NCBI RefSeq assembly: GCF_004217045.1
Contig: NZ_SGXM01000001.1
Location: 62,001-126,000 of the forward strand
Source of the DNA: Cupriavidus agavae
GTDB taxonomy: Bacteria; Pseudomonadota; Gammaproteobacteria; Burkholderiales; Burkholderiaceae
DNA: 64,000 bases
Reading direction: 5' to 3'
The notes under the pieces are model-generated. The model was not told where the DNA came from, did no database searches, and was given only the letters and a program-made list of their open reading frames with translations. Below, in pieces: positions 46,929 through 55,799 of the stretch (its first letter is position 1; the number at the start of each line of letters is the position of its first letter). Both the position numbers and the translations under genes were made by a program.

Positions 46929-47813
46929 TCAGCCCCGCCGGCGCAGCAACGGCGCCAGCATGACCGACGACAAGGCCGCGAACATCAGCACGATGGCGGC
47001 GTAGTCCTGCCAGTGCGGCGTCTCGCCCAGCAGCCACATGCCCGAGAACACCCCGACCACCGGAATGAACATGATCGACAGGCTCGACACCACCGGCGGC
47101 AGGCTGCGCGCCAGCGCGAACCAGACCAGGTGGCAGTAGGCGAAGACCACCACGGCGTTGTAGGCAATGGCCGCCCACTCCACGGCCGTGGGCAGGCGCC
47201 AGCCGGTCTCGAACAGCAGCGACCCGACGGCCAGGAACGGCAGCGTCACGGCCAGCATCCAGAAGGTCAGCGCGCCGATCGGCACGTCCAGCGGCGTGCG
47301 CTTCATGAGCTGGGTGCCGAAGCCCCAGCCGGCGGCGGCCACCAGCATCAGCAGCGTGCCGGCCGGGCTTCCGGTCAGCGCGGCGATCTCGCCCGAGAGC
47401 AGCAGCACGGTGCCGGCCAGCGCGCAGCCGATGCCGATCCAGGCCGACAGCGCGATGCGCTCGCGGAAGATCACCAGCCCCCAGACCACGGCCCAGATCG
47501 GCATCGTGTAGCCCAGGATGGCGGCCCGGCCCGACGACAGCATCTTGACGGCGCAGATCGCGAACAGGTGCCAGATGACCATGTTCGGGATGGCCAGCTT
47601 GACCACGGTGGGCCAGGTGGCGCGCGGGATATGGAGCGAATCGCCACGCACCCTCAGCGCCAGCCCCAGCGCCACCAGCCCGCCGGCCATGCACAGCAGC
47701 CGGAAACCCATGGCCGGGAAATGCGCCACGCCGATCTTCATGATGGGCCAGTTCAGGCCCCAGGCGAGGGTGAGGAAGACGAGCAGGAGCAGGCCGCGGC
47801 GATCGAGTTGCAT
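46929..47813 (-). CDS. DMT/EamA-family transporter
   Basis: Ten-helix inner-membrane transporter of the drug/metabolite family, 294 residues with two EamA repeats (GLLLLVFLTLAWGLNWPIMK, and from about 145 AGTLLMLVAAAGWGFGTQLMKR). The substrate cannot be told. The start at 47813 (MQLDRRG) is the ATG; a GTG at 47831 is possible. It is divergent from pyrF, with 120 bases between. Confidence 0.88.
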   Translation of the reverse strand: MQLDRRGLLLLVFLTLAWGLNWPIMKIGVAHFPAMGFRLLCMAGGLVALGLALRVRGDSLHIPRATWPTVVKLAIPNMVIWHLFAICAVKMLSSGRAAILGYTMPIWAVVWGLVIFRERIALSAWIGIGCALAGTVLLLSGEIAALTGSPAGTLLMLVAAAGWGFGTQLMKRTPLDVPIGALTFWMLAVTLPFLAVGSLLFETGWRLPTAVEWAAIAYNAVVVFAYCHLVWFALARSLPPVVSSLSIMFIPVVGVFSGMWLLGETPHWQDYAAIVLMFAALSSVMLAPLLRRRG

Positions 47814-47933
47814 GGACGTGGCGACGTGCACTGCGTCGCTCTTTTAAGCGGAAGCTGCAGACAATAGCACGCCAGCCCGGAGGCCAGCGGGTAGAATTGG
47901 CGTTACCCCCGAATCAGATTGACCGAGCCTCTC

Positions 47934-48752
47934 ATGACATTTACCGAGCAGCTGTCCGCCGCGTGGCAGCGTAACGATTCCCTGCTGTGCGTCGGGCTCG
48001 ATCCGGACCCCGACAAGCTGCCGGTTTCGATGACCGGTACCGGCGGGGCAATTTTCTCGTTCTGCCGCGAAATCGTCGACGCCACGGCCGACCTGGTCTG
48101 CGCATTCAAGCCGCAGATCGCCTATTTCCACTCGCAGCGCGCCGAAGACCAGCTTGAGCAGCTGATCGAGTACATCCACGACGCCCATCCCGGGATTCCG
48201 GTGATCCTCGACGCCAAGCGCGGCGACATCGGCTCCACGGCGGAACACTACGCCATCGAGGCGTTCGACCGCTACAAGGCCGATGCCGTCACGGTCAGCC
48301 CGTACATGGGTTTCGACTCGATGTCGCCGTACCTGGCGCATCCCGGCAAAGGCGTGATCGTGCTGTGCCGGACATCGAACCCCGGTGGTTCGGACGTGCA
48401 GTTCCTGCAGGTCGACGGCAAGCCGCTGTACCAGGTGGTGGCCGAGGCGGCCCGCGAGCGCTGGAATACCAATGGCCAGATGGGCCTGGTGGTGGGCGCG
48501 ACGTTCCCGAACGAGATCGCCAAGGTGCGCCAGATCGTCGGCGACATGCCACTGCTGATCCCCGGCATCGGCGCCCAGGGCGGCGACATCGAGGCCACCG
48601 TGAAGGCCGGCCGTACCGCCGACGGCACCGGCATGATGATCAATTCGTCACGCGCCATCCTGTACGCCGGCCGCGACAAGAACTTCGCCGCAGCGGCCCG
48701 CAACGTGGCGCTGCAGACGCGGGAGACGATCAACCGGTATCGGCACGGGTAA
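47934..48752 (+). CDS. pyrF: Orotidine 5'-phosphate decarboxylase
   Basis: Final step of UMP synthesis. The 272-residue sequence has the long-form (type 2) bacterial pattern: [29 protein letters not shown] with the catalytic Lys and Asp pair, and late [13 protein letters not shown] at 47934 is preferred to TTG at 47919. A dispersed palindromic repeat lies 16 bases beyond its stop. Confidence 0.97.
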   Translation: MTFTEQLSAAWQRNDSLLCVGLDPDPDKLPVSMTGTGGAIFSFCREIVDATADLVCAFKPQIAYFHSQRAEDQLEQLIEYIHDAHPGIPVILDAKRGDIGSTAEHYAIEAFDRYKADAVTVSPYMGFDSMSPYLAHPGKGVIVLCRTSNPGGSDVQFLQVDGKPLYQVVAEAARERWNTNGQMGLVVGATFPNEIAKVRQIVGDMPLLIPGIGAQGGDIEATVKAGRTADGTGMMINSSRAILYAGRDKNFAAAARNVALQTRETINRYRHG

Positions 48753-48767
48753 GAACCTCTTCCCGTT

Positions 48768-48802
48768 GGTTTTCTCCCCTCTCCCACTACGCGGGAGAGG
48801 GG
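48768..48802. repeat. Dispersed intergenic palindrome, copy 2
   Basis: GGTTTTCTCCCCTCTCCC then ACTACGC and GGGAGAGGGG make a hairpin with the same arms as the copy at 17071-17121. Here it lies between the convergent pyrF and pncC genes and could also act as terminator for both. Confidence 0.65.
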
Positions 48803-48827
48803 AGCACTCCGACAGCAGCTGTCAGAG

Positions 48828-49325
48828 CTACTCCTCGTTCCTCACCATCTCGATCAGCCCACGCATGGCGTGCTCCGCCGCCTGGCGGCGGATCTGGGCG
48901 CGGTCACCCTTGAAGCGCTGGGTTTCGGTACGCGTGGTGATGCGGTTGCTCCAGCCGAAGCAGACCATGCCGACCGGCTTTTCCGGGGTGCCGCCGCTGG
49001 GACCGGCCACGCCGGTAATCGACAGCGAGACCTGCGCGCGGCTGTTCAGCAGGGCGCCTTCGGCCATGGCGTGGGCCACTTCCTCGCTGACGGCGCCGTG
49101 GTCGCGGATCAGCTTGGCCGGCACGCCGATCATCGTGGACTTGGCCTCGTTGGAATAGGTCACGAAGCCGCGCTCGAACCAGCCCGACGACCCCGATACA
49201 TCGGTGATGGCCGCCGCCACCAGCCCGCCCGTGCAGGACTCCGCCGTGGCAAGCATGAGCGAGCGTTCCGCAAGGGCGGCTCCGGCCTGGATGGCAAGCT
49301 GGTCTAGCAGGCGGCTGACGGACAT
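48828..49325 (-). CDS. pncC: Nicotinamide-nucleotide amidohydrolase (CinA-like)
   Basis: Deamidates NMN to nicotinic acid mononucleotide in NAD recycling. The 165-residue C-terminal CinA-type domain stands alone, as in E. coli PncC/YgaD: LATAESCTGGLVAAAITDVSGSS contains the catalytic Ser, then SNEAKSTMIGVP, HGAVSEEVAHAMAEG and SITGVAGPSGGTPEKPVGMV. It is the last gene of thiL-pgpA-pncC on the minus strand. Confidence 0.94.
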   Translation of the reverse strand: MSVSRLLDQLAIQAGAALAERSLMLATAESCTGGLVAAAITDVSGSSGWFERGFVTYSNEAKSTMIGVPAKLIRDHGAVSEEVAHAMAEGALLNSRAQVSLSITGVAGPSGGTPEKPVGMVCFGWSNRITTRTETQRFKGDRAQIRRQAAEHAMRGLIEMVRNEE

Positions 49326-49368
49326 GGCGCGGTTTTTCGTAGAAATGCGATGCGAAACGCCTTGGCGC

Positions 49369-49941
49369 TCAGATCGAGCGCCACAGCGCGAATACCAGCA
49401 GCGTATAGAACGCCGCGAAGATATCGTCGAACATCACGCCGAACGCGCCGGTGAAGCCCGGCCCCTTGAGCGTACGGTCGTAGTAGCGGATCGGGGCCGG
49501 CTTGACGATGTCGAAGAACCGGAACCACGCGAAGGCGGCGAACTGACCCCAGAAACCGGTGGGCGTGACGAACACCATGACCAGCCAGAACGCGATGATT
49601 TCGTCCCAGACCATGCTGCCGTGATCCCACACGCCCATGTCGCGGGCGGTGCGCAGGCAGGCCCAGATCCCCACCACGAAGCCGCCGGCAATGATGTAGA
49701 GCCACGTCGAGGGCTCGATCCACATCGAGATCACCACGTACGACAGCCAGGCGTAGAGCGTGCCCACCGTGCCGGGGCTGACCGGCGACAGGCCGGAGCC
49801 GAACCCGTACGCGATCAGCCGGGCCGGGTGGCCGAGCATGAAGCGGGCGGTAGGGCGCGTGACGCGGGCGGTCTGGCCGGCTTCCAGCGTGACGGGGTCG
49901 ACGGGGTCGCGCGGCGCGGCCCCGGGGGGATAGGCGGACAT
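49369..49941 (-). CDS. pgpA: Phosphatidylglycerophosphatase A
   Basis: Inner-membrane phosphatase that makes phosphatidylglycerol. The 190-residue protein has three to four hydrophobic segments and the motifs GFGSGLSPVSPGTVGTLYAW, VWDEIIAFWLVM and FRFFDIVKPAPIRYYDR typical of PgpA, with an N-terminal 30-residue polar extension. ATG at 49941 is the start; TTG at 49944 is adjacent. It lies between thiL and pncC in the common betaproteobacterial order. Confidence 0.94.
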   Translation of the reverse strand: MSAYPPGAAPRDPVDPVTLEAGQTARVTRPTARFMLGHPARLIAYGFGSGLSPVSPGTVGTLYAWLSYVVISMWIEPSTWLYIIAGGFVVGIWACLRTARDMGVWDHGSMVWDEIIAFWLVMVFVTPTGFWGQFAAFAWFRFFDIVKPAPIRYYDRTLKGPGFTGAFGVMFDDIFAAFYTLLVFALWRSI

Positions 49942-50059
49942 CAAGAAATAGGCTCGTCTGTGTAGTTATCTGTGGCGCGCACGTGGTGGCTCCCGGTACG
50001 CGCATGGCGGCATCATGACACGGCTTGCGACGCGTGTCAGGGGCGTCTCGATTCGGAGA

Positions 50060-51088
50060 TTACGGCGCCGCGAAATGGTCGAACGACAACCCCGAATAGC
50101 GCAATGGGCTGCCCGTGCCGTCCACGATGCGCAGCCCCGCTTCCGGTGTGATCGATCCGACGCGCGTCAGCGGCAGGCCAAGCTGGCGGCTGATGTCGGC
50201 AATGGCCTCGCGCGCACCGATCGGCGCCGTGAAACACAGCTCGTAGTCGTCGCCGCCGGCCAGCACGCATTCGCGCTGGCATGCCAGCGGCTGGTCTGAC
50301 AGGATCGCCGAGCGCGGCAACGCGTCGACGTCGACGATGGCACCCACCGACGAACGGGCCAGGATATGGCCGAGATCGCCAATCAGGCCGTCGGAAATGT
50401 CGAGTGCCGCATGCGCCACTCCGCGCAGCGCCATCCCGAGCGCCACGCGCGGCGTGGGCGTGTCCATGCGCGGACGGACCACGGAGAAATCGGGTTCGGG
50501 CAGCAGCCATTCCCCCCGGCAGTCACCCAGCGCCAGCCGCGCATCGCCGAGCGTGCCGGAGATCCAGATGTCATCGCCGGGCCGGGCCGCATCGCGACGC
50601 AGCGCATGGCGCGCCGGCACGTCGCCGAACACCGTGATCGAGATCGTCAGTGGCCCCCGGGTGGTATCGCCCCCGATCAGTTCGCAGCCATGGTCGTCGG
50701 CCAGCGCCAGCATGCCAGCCGCGAACGGCTCCAGCCAGGCGGGGTCGGAATCGGGCAGCGCCAGCGCCAGCGTGAAGGCGCGCGGCTCGGCGCCCATCGC
50801 GGCGAGGTCCGACAGGTTGACCGCCAGCGCCTTGTGGCCCAGCGCGCGGGGCGGCACGTCCGGAAAGAAATGGCGGCCGCTGACCAGCATGTCGGTGCTG
50901 ATGGCGATCTGGTGGCCGGGACGCGGCTCGACCAGCGCGCAGTCGTCGCCCACGCCCAGCGCGGCCTTGCGCACCGGGCGCGTGAAGAAACGGCGGATCA
51001 GGTCGAATTCCGACAGTGGCGCGGAAGGGGACGAGCCAGGGGACAAGCCGGGGGAGGCGGACTGGGGAGCAGGGCTGGGGGCAGGCAT
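50060..51088 (-). CDS. thiL: Thiamine-monophosphate kinase
   Basis: Phosphorylates thiamine monophosphate to the active diphosphate. In 342 residues: FDLIRRFFTRP, LGVGDDCALVEPRPGHQIAIS (Mg/ATP binding Asp pair), SGRHF, HKALAVNLSDLAAMGAEPRAF, GGDTTRGPLTISITVFG and a late AGGDDYELCF. The first 27 residues form a Pro/Ser-rich extension; the actual start may be nearer SEFDLI if a non-ATG codon is used. The next upstream region is divergent from maeB. Confidence 0.94.
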   Translation of the reverse strand: MPAPSPAPQSASPGLSPGSSPSAPLSEFDLIRRFFTRPVRKAALGVGDDCALVEPRPGHQIAISTDMLVSGRHFFPDVPPRALGHKALAVNLSDLAAMGAEPRAFTLALALPDSDPAWLEPFAAGMLALADDHGCELIGGDTTRGPLTISITVFGDVPARHALRRDAARPGDDIWISGTLGDARLALGDCRGEWLLPEPDFSVVRPRMDTPTPRVALGMALRGVAHAALDISDGLIGDLGHILARSSVGAIVDVDALPRSAILSDQPLACQRECVLAGGDDYELCFTAPIGAREAIADISRQLGLPLTRVGSITPEAGLRIVDGTGSPLRYSGLSFDHFAAP

Positions 51089-51195
51089 GTGGGCGTGGGA
51101 TGACCCGAAGATCCTGTGGAGATTACGGCTGGTCAAGCCCTTCGGCATGCGGCATATTGTACCGAATCGAAAAGGTGCTCCGCGCAAAACGCTTA

Positions 51196-51224
51196 TTGTG
51201 AAAGAGTATTTCACAATATAAAAT
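51196..51224 (+). promoter_or_regulatory. maeB promoter with palindromic operator
   Basis: TTGTGAAA (51196-51203) and TTTCACAA (51209-51216) form a perfect 8-bp dyad with a 5-base centre. TTGTGA at the left arm can serve as -35 with TAAAAT at 51219-51224 as -10, 17 bases apart. A repressor bound to the dyad would block the promoter. Its arm spacing does not fit CRP. Confidence 0.65.
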
Positions 51225-51351
51225 GCGCAGTTCCTAAAGCGCCAGAAAGCGCAAATAAGCGACAACAGGCGGAGACAGCGGGTTCGTGGAGCCGGCCCGT
51301 ACTCAACGCCCGTGTTAATCAGTGTGGCTCCACCGATCGGAAGATGCGCAG

Positions 51352-53676
51352 ATGACAAGCCCTCAGCAGTCCCCGTCCCAAGACGATCTGAAACAGCAGC
51401 AGCGTGAGGCGCTGCGCAAGGCCGCACTCGAATACCACGAGTTTCCGACCCCGGGCAAGATCTCCGTCACCCCCACCAAGCCGCTGTCGAACCAGCGCGA
51501 CCTGGCCCTGGCGTACTCGCCGGGCGTGGCCGCGGCGTGCGAGGAAATCGTTTCCGACCAGGCCAATTCGTTCCGCTACACCGCGCGCGGCAACCTGGTG
51601 GGCGTGATCACCAACGGCACGGCCGTGCTGGGCCTGGGCGACATTGGCGCCGCGGCGTCGAAGCCGGTCATGGAAGGCAAGGCCGGCCTGTTCAAGAAAT
51701 TCGCCGGCATCGACGTGTTCGACATCGAGGTCGACGAGAAGGACCCCGAGAAGCTGGTGGAGATCATCGCCGCGCTCGAACCGACGTTTGGCGGCATCAA
51801 CCTCGAAGACATCAAGGCGCCGGAGTGCTTCTACGTGGAGCGCAAGCTGCGCGAGCGGATGAAGATTCCCGTCTTCCACGATGACCAGCACGGCACCGCC
51901 ATCGTGGTGGCCGCGGCCATCGTCAACGGCCTGGTGGTGGTGGGCAAGGACATCGGCAAGGTCAAGCTGGTGGCCTCGGGCGCCGGCGCCGCCGCGCTGG
52001 CCTGCCTGGACCTGCTCGTCGACATGGGCCTGCCCATTGAGAACATCTGGGTGACCGATCTGGCCGGCGTGGTCTACGAGGGCCGCACCGAACTGATGGA
52101 CCCGGAAAAGGCGCGCTTCTCGCAGAAGACCGACAAGCGCCGCCTGGCCGAGGTCATCGAGGGCGCCGACATTTTCCTGGGCCTGTCCGCCGCCGGCGTG
52201 CTGAAGCCGGAAATGGTGCAGAAGATGGCCGACAAGCCGCTGGTGCTGGCGCTGGCCAACCCGAATCCGGAAATCATGCCGGAACTGGTCAAGGAGATCC
52301 GCCCGGACGCCGTGATGGCCACGGGCCGCACCGACTATCCGAACCAGGTCAACAACGTCCTGTGCTTCCCGTTCATCTTCCGTGGCGCGCTCGATTGCGG
52401 CGCCACCACGATCACGCGCGAGATGGAAATCGCCGCCGCCAATGCCGTGGCGGAACTGGCGCGCCAGGAACAGAGCGACATCGTGGCGTCGGCCTATGGC
52501 ATCCAGGACCTGTCGTTCGGTCCGGAATACCTGATCCCGAAGCCGTTCGACCCGCGCCTGATCGTCAAGGTGGCGCCGGCCGTGGCCGAGGCCGCCGCGA
52601 AGTCGGGCGTGGCCGCGCGCCCGATCGAGGACATGGACGCGTACCGCCTGCAGCTGCAGCAGTTCGTCTACCACTCGGGCACGCTGATGAAGCCGATCTA
52701 CGCGGCCGCGCGCAAGGTGGAGATGGAGAAGAAGCGCATCGTCTTTGCCGAGGGCGAGGAGGAGCGCGTGCTGCGCGCCGTGCAGGTGATCGTCGATGAA
52801 AAGCTGGCCAACCCGATCCTGATCGGCCGTCCGGCCGTGCTGGCGCACCGCATCGAGCGCTTCGGCCTGCGCCTGCGCATGGGCACCGATTTCACCGTGG
52901 TGAACCCCGAGCACGACGAGCGCTTCCGCGATTATTCGGATACCTACTACGGCATGATGGCCCGCGAGGGTGTCACGCAGCAGTACGCCAAGCTCGAAAT
53001 GCGCCGCCGCACCACGCTGATCGGTGCGATGCTGCTCAAGAAGGGCGAGGCGGACGGCATGATCTGCGGCACGGTCAGCACCACGGCCGCGCACCTGCGC
53101 TACATCGACCAGGTCCTGGGCGGCACCAACAAGGTGTACGCGGCCATGAACGGCCTGGTCCTGCCCGGCCGCCAGATCTTCCTGGTGGACACCCACGTGA
53201 ACGTGGACCCGACCGCCGACGAGCTGGCCGAGATCACGATCATGGCCGCCGAGGAACTGAAGCGCTTCGGCATCGAGCCGAAGGTGGGCCTGCTGTCGCA
53301 TTCGAACTTCGGCACGTCCGAGGCGCCGTCGGCGCGCAAGATGCGCGACACGCTGGCGATCCTGCGCGACCGCGCGCCGGATCTCGAAGTCGACGGCGAA
53401 ATGCACGGCGACAGCGCGCTGGACGAAAAGCTGCGCGATTCGCTGGTGCCGGACGGCGCGCTCAAGGGCGAAGCCAACCTGCTGGTCTGCCCGAACATCG
53501 ACGCCGCCAATATCTCGTACAACCTGCTCAAGGTTGCCGCGGGCAACAATGTGGCGATCGGCCCGATCCTGCTCGGCGTGAAGGCGCCGGTGCACATCCT
53601 GACCCCGTCCGCGACGGTGCGCCGTATCGTCAACATGACGGCGCTCGTGGTGGTGGATGCCGCTGCCAAGGTCTGA
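51352..53676 (+). CDS. maeB: NADP-dependent malic enzyme with PTA-like domain
   Basis: Oxidatively decarboxylates malate to pyruvate with NADP. In the 774-residue protein the malic enzyme part (about 1-430) shows [17 protein letters not shown], the Asp/Tyr catalytic region and the nucleotide-binding [18 protein letters not shown]. The C-terminal half (about 440-774) is a phosphotransacetylase-like domain ([19 protein letters not shown], then [18 protein letters not shown]), thought to be regulatory, binding acetyl-CoA. ATG at 51352 is the start. Confidence 0.96.
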   Translation: MTSPQQSPSQDDLKQQQREALRKAALEYHEFPTPGKISVTPTKPLSNQRDLALAYSPGVAAACEEIVSDQANSFRYTARGNLVGVITNGTAVLGLGDIGAAASKPVMEGKAGLFKKFAGIDVFDIEVDEKDPEKLVEIIAALEPTFGGINLEDIKAPECFYVERKLRERMKIPVFHDDQHGTAIVVAAAIVNGLVVVGKDIGKVKLVASGAGAAALACLDLLVDMGLPIENIWVTDLAGVVYEGRTELMDPEKARFSQKTDKRRLAEVIEGADIFLGLSAAGVLKPEMVQKMADKPLVLALANPNPEIMPELVKEIRPDAVMATGRTDYPNQVNNVLCFPFIFRGALDCGATTITREMEIAAANAVAELARQEQSDIVASAYGIQDLSFGPEYLIPKPFDPRLIVKVAPAVAEAAAKSGVAARPIEDMDAYRLQLQQFVYHSGTLMKPIYAAARKVEMEKKRIVFAEGEEERVLRAVQVIVDEKLANPILIGRPAVLAHRIERFGLRLRMGTDFTVVNPEHDERFRDYSDTYYGMMAREGVTQQYAKLEMRRRTTLIGAMLLKKGEADGMICGTVSTTAAHLRYIDQVLGGTNKVYAAMNGLVLPGRQIFLVDTHVNVDPTADELAEITIMAAEELKRFGIEPKVGLLSHSNFGTSEAPSARKMRDTLAILRDRAPDLEVDGEMHGDSALDEKLRDSLVPDGALKGEANLLVCPNIDAANISYNLLKVAAGNNVAIGPILLGVKAPVHILTPSATVRRIVNMTALVVVDAAAKV

Positions 53677-53727
53677 GCAGAGCTGTCATGAAGCGCCACG
53701 GCTCCGGTTTTCCGGGGCCTTGCCACA

Positions 53728-53751
53728 AAGCCGGGTTCGCCCGGCTTTTTT
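53728..53751 (+). terminator. Rho-independent terminator of maeB
   Basis: AAGCCGGG (53728-53735) and CCCGGCTT (53740-53747) with loop TTCG, followed by a T tract to 53751. Confidence 0.92.
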
Positions 53752-54010
53752 CATGTCCGCCGTCCGATCTTGTCTGCGAGGTTAGTATGCGCACACATTT
53801 CAATAACATGTTGAAACAATTGAGGAAATTCGGGCGGCACCACGGCAGGGATTGATTAATGCGCGACATCCGCGTAACCTTACGCCTTTGAATGCAGGCG
53901 CTCGTCCATGGTCTGCCGGCAATGGCGTGGGCCGATGCATGCACCCTGCGCACTGCCGGAATGGCCAGCCAGCCACTTCAGCCACTTTTTCCAGATCATA
54001 TTTCGATAAC
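53752..54010. other. Upstream region of RNase gene
   Basis: About 260 bases of comparatively AT-rich DNA, including TTGAAACAATTGAGGAAATT at 53812-53831. The reading frame of the RNase gene stays open to TTG 53852, but I see no RBS there and no confident promoter. Confidence 0.4.
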
Positions 54011-54466
54011 GTGGGTCCCCGGAATCCAGCGAGCCAGCCGCAGCGGCAGTCACCACGGCAGTCCCTGGCGCGCAGCCTGGGCCGCGCACTGGCCGGTGCC
54101 GCGTTATCGATGGCGCTGGTGCTGTCGCCGCAAGGCGCCATCGCACGGCAGGCGCCGGTGGCGGACGTGGAAGGGGTGGTGGGAACCATCCCGGTACCGC
54201 AGTTGCCAAACGAGGCGCGGCAGACGCTGGACCTGATCCAGGCCGGCGGCCCGTTTCCCTATGGCAAGGATGGCTCGCGGTTCGGCAATTACGAGCGGCA
54301 TCTGCCGGCGCAGTCCCGCGGGTATTACCGCGAATATACCGTCAAGAACAGCAAGAGCCGGAATCGGGGAGCCAAGCGGATCGTATGCGGTGGTGATCAA
54401 CGCGCCGCCAACGACTGCTATTACACGGAAGACCACTACAACAGTTTCAAACGGATAACCAAATGA
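54011..54466 (+). CDS. Secreted barnase-like (T1/Sa family) ribonuclease
   Basis: Guanyl-specific extracellular ribonuclease, 151 residues if begun at GTG 54011. An N-region rich in Arg/Ser leads to a hydrophobic stretch (ALAGAALSMALVLSPQGAIA), so it is exported. The mature domain has GGPFPYGKDGSRFGNYERHL, then catalytic Glu108 in YYREYTV, Arg123 in AKRIVCGG and His142 in YYTEDHYNSF, the full triad of RNase Sa-type enzymes. Cys126 and Cys136 may form a disulfide. Start is uncertain (the frame is open to 53852; no good RBS). Its stop overlaps the inhibitor gene by ATGA. Confidence 0.82.
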   Translation: MGPRNPASQPQRQSPRQSLARSLGRALAGAALSMALVLSPQGAIARQAPVADVEGVVGTIPVPQLPNEARQTLDLIQAGGPFPYGKDGSRFGNYERHLPAQSRGYYREYTVKNSKSRNRGAKRIVCGGDQRAANDCYYTEDHYNSFKRITK

Positions 54467-55071
54467 TGACTGACATTTTCGGATTGGGCGACGCCCTTGC
54501 CGCCCGCGAGGAGCGCGGCGCCGGAGATGGCTGGCAAAGGGCCCACCATCAGGCCCAGAACCTATACGACAACGTGCTGATGATGCCGCGACAGGATCTG
54601 ACGCACCCACTTCCGCCCGCTTGCTCGCCGGTCATGGCCACGTGGGGGGATGACGGCACCAACGAGGGAGCCATGAATCTGTTCAAGACGGTGCGCCCGA
54701 ACATCGTCCAGTCGATCCGCGCATTCCGCGTACCCGAGTTGGCCCAGGCGGCCTCGGCGCTGAACCAGCATTTTCTCTATGCCAACTGCGCCGATTGCGC
54801 CAGCAAGGCCGAGATTCTCGAACGGATTGCCACCGAGTTCATGTTCCCGAAGCATTTTGGCAAGAATTTCGATGCGTTGTCCGATTGCCTGACCGACATG
54901 ATCTACAAGGCCGGCCCGCAGCCCGGTTTCGTGATCGTGCTCGAAGGTCTGCCGATTGCGCTGAAGTTCGACAAGGAAGCGCGCGAGGTGCTGCTCGACG
55001 TGTTCCGCGACGCCGCCGAGTTCTGGCTCGAACGCAAGGTTCAGTTCCGCGTGTTCTACTCGTTCGCCTGA
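54463..55071 (+). CDS. Barstar-family ribonuclease inhibitor
   Basis: Cytoplasmic inhibitor that would protect the cell from the upstream RNase before export. The C-terminal barstar domain is clear (about 115-200): EILERIATEFMFPKHFGKNFDALSDCLTDMI, with Asp residues that mimic RNA, and VLLDVFRDAAEFWLERKVQFRVFYSF. The full frame gives 202 residues; barstar itself is about 90, so there is a 70-residue unknown N-terminal part (MMTDIFGLGDALAAREE). An internal ATG at 54673 (MNLFKTV) has GAGGGAG 5 bases upstream and would give a 132-residue protein. Overlap with the RNase stop couples the two. Confidence 0.87.
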   Translation: MMTDIFGLGDALAAREERGAGDGWQRAHHQAQNLYDNVLMMPRQDLTHPLPPACSPVMATWGDDGTNEGAMNLFKTVRPNIVQSIRAFRVPELAQAASALNQHFLYANCADCASKAEILERIATEFMFPKHFGKNFDALSDCLTDMIYKAGPQPGFVIVLEGLPIALKFDKEAREVLLDVFRDAAEFWLERKVQFRVFYSFA

Positions 55072-55094
55072 CCGGCAACGAAGCGCAACGCAAG

Positions 55095-55126
55095 AAAAAG
55101 CCCGCTGTGGTCCAGCGGGCTTTTTT
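55095..55126. terminator. Bidirectional terminator after barstar gene
   Basis: AGCCCGCT (55099-55106) pairs with AGCGGGCT (55114-55121), flanked by AAAAA on the left and TTTTTT on the right. It also fits the end of the minus-strand YidB-like gene. Confidence 0.9.
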
Positions 55127-55153
55127 GCATCCTGGGGAAGAGCGGGCCGCCCG

Positions 55154-55768
55154 TCAGGACTGCGGCGGCAACTGGCCCCCCGGCGTCAGCCGGTCGATCA
55201 GTTCGGGCAGGCCCTCGCTGAGGCTGGCGGCGACATCGTCCGAAGACAGGCCGGTGGTCTCGGCCAGCGATTGCAGCGCGCCGGTGCCGCCGAGCGCGCC
55301 CTGCAGGTCGGCCGCGCTGACGGCCTCGTTGCTGCCGGTGCCGATCCACGAATCCACCTGATGGCCGAGCCCCGCCTGGCCGAGGATGTCGCGCAGTGCG
55401 CCAATGCCGCCCGACGCCGCGCCCATGGCCTGCGCCGAGTTCGTGGCGTCGCCCTGGCCACCGAGCAGCCCGCCCAGCAGCGAGCCGAGATCGAGTCCGC
55501 CCGGCGCCGGTGCGCTGCCGCCGCCCAGCATCCCGCCCAGCACGCCACCCAGGCCGCCGAGTCCGCCCAGCCCACCGAGCCCGCCGGCCGCGTCCCCGGC
55601 ATCGGCCGGCGCCACGCTGCCATCGGCGCCCTGGCTCTTGTTGCGCATGGCCAGCATCGCCAGCAGGCCCAGCGCCATCATGAGCTTGGGATTCAGTCCG
55701 CCGCCGCCCGCCTGCTGGCCGCCGCCTTGTCCGAGCATCCCGCCCAGCACGCTATCGAGTAGTCCCAT
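55154..55768 (-). CDS. YidB/DUF937-like protein
   Basis: A 204-residue Gly/Leu-rich protein. MGLLDSVLGGMLGQGG and a hydrophobic PKLMMALGLLAMLAM are followed by a Gly-Leu repeat (GGLGGLGGLGGLGGVLGGML), an Ala/Gly linker and a C-terminal helical part GHQVDSWIGTGSNEAVSAAD, the hallmark of the YidB family. Function unknown. Confidence 0.87.
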   Translation of the reverse strand: MGLLDSVLGGMLGQGGGQQAGGGGLNPKLMMALGLLAMLAMRNKSQGADGSVAPADAGDAAGGLGGLGGLGGLGGVLGGMLGGGSAPAPGGLDLGSLLGGLLGGQGDATNSAQAMGAASGGIGALRDILGQAGLGHQVDSWIGTGSNEAVSAADLQGALGGTGALQSLAETTGLSSDDVAASLSEGLPELIDRLTPGGQLPPQS

Positions 55769-55799
55769 GTTCGACTCCTATGGTCTGTTACGGTTACGG

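Noticed and set aside
51196..51216. CRP/FNR-type site upstream of maeB
   Set aside because: TGTGA and TCACA are separated by 9 bases, not 6, and the FNR core TTGAT is absent.
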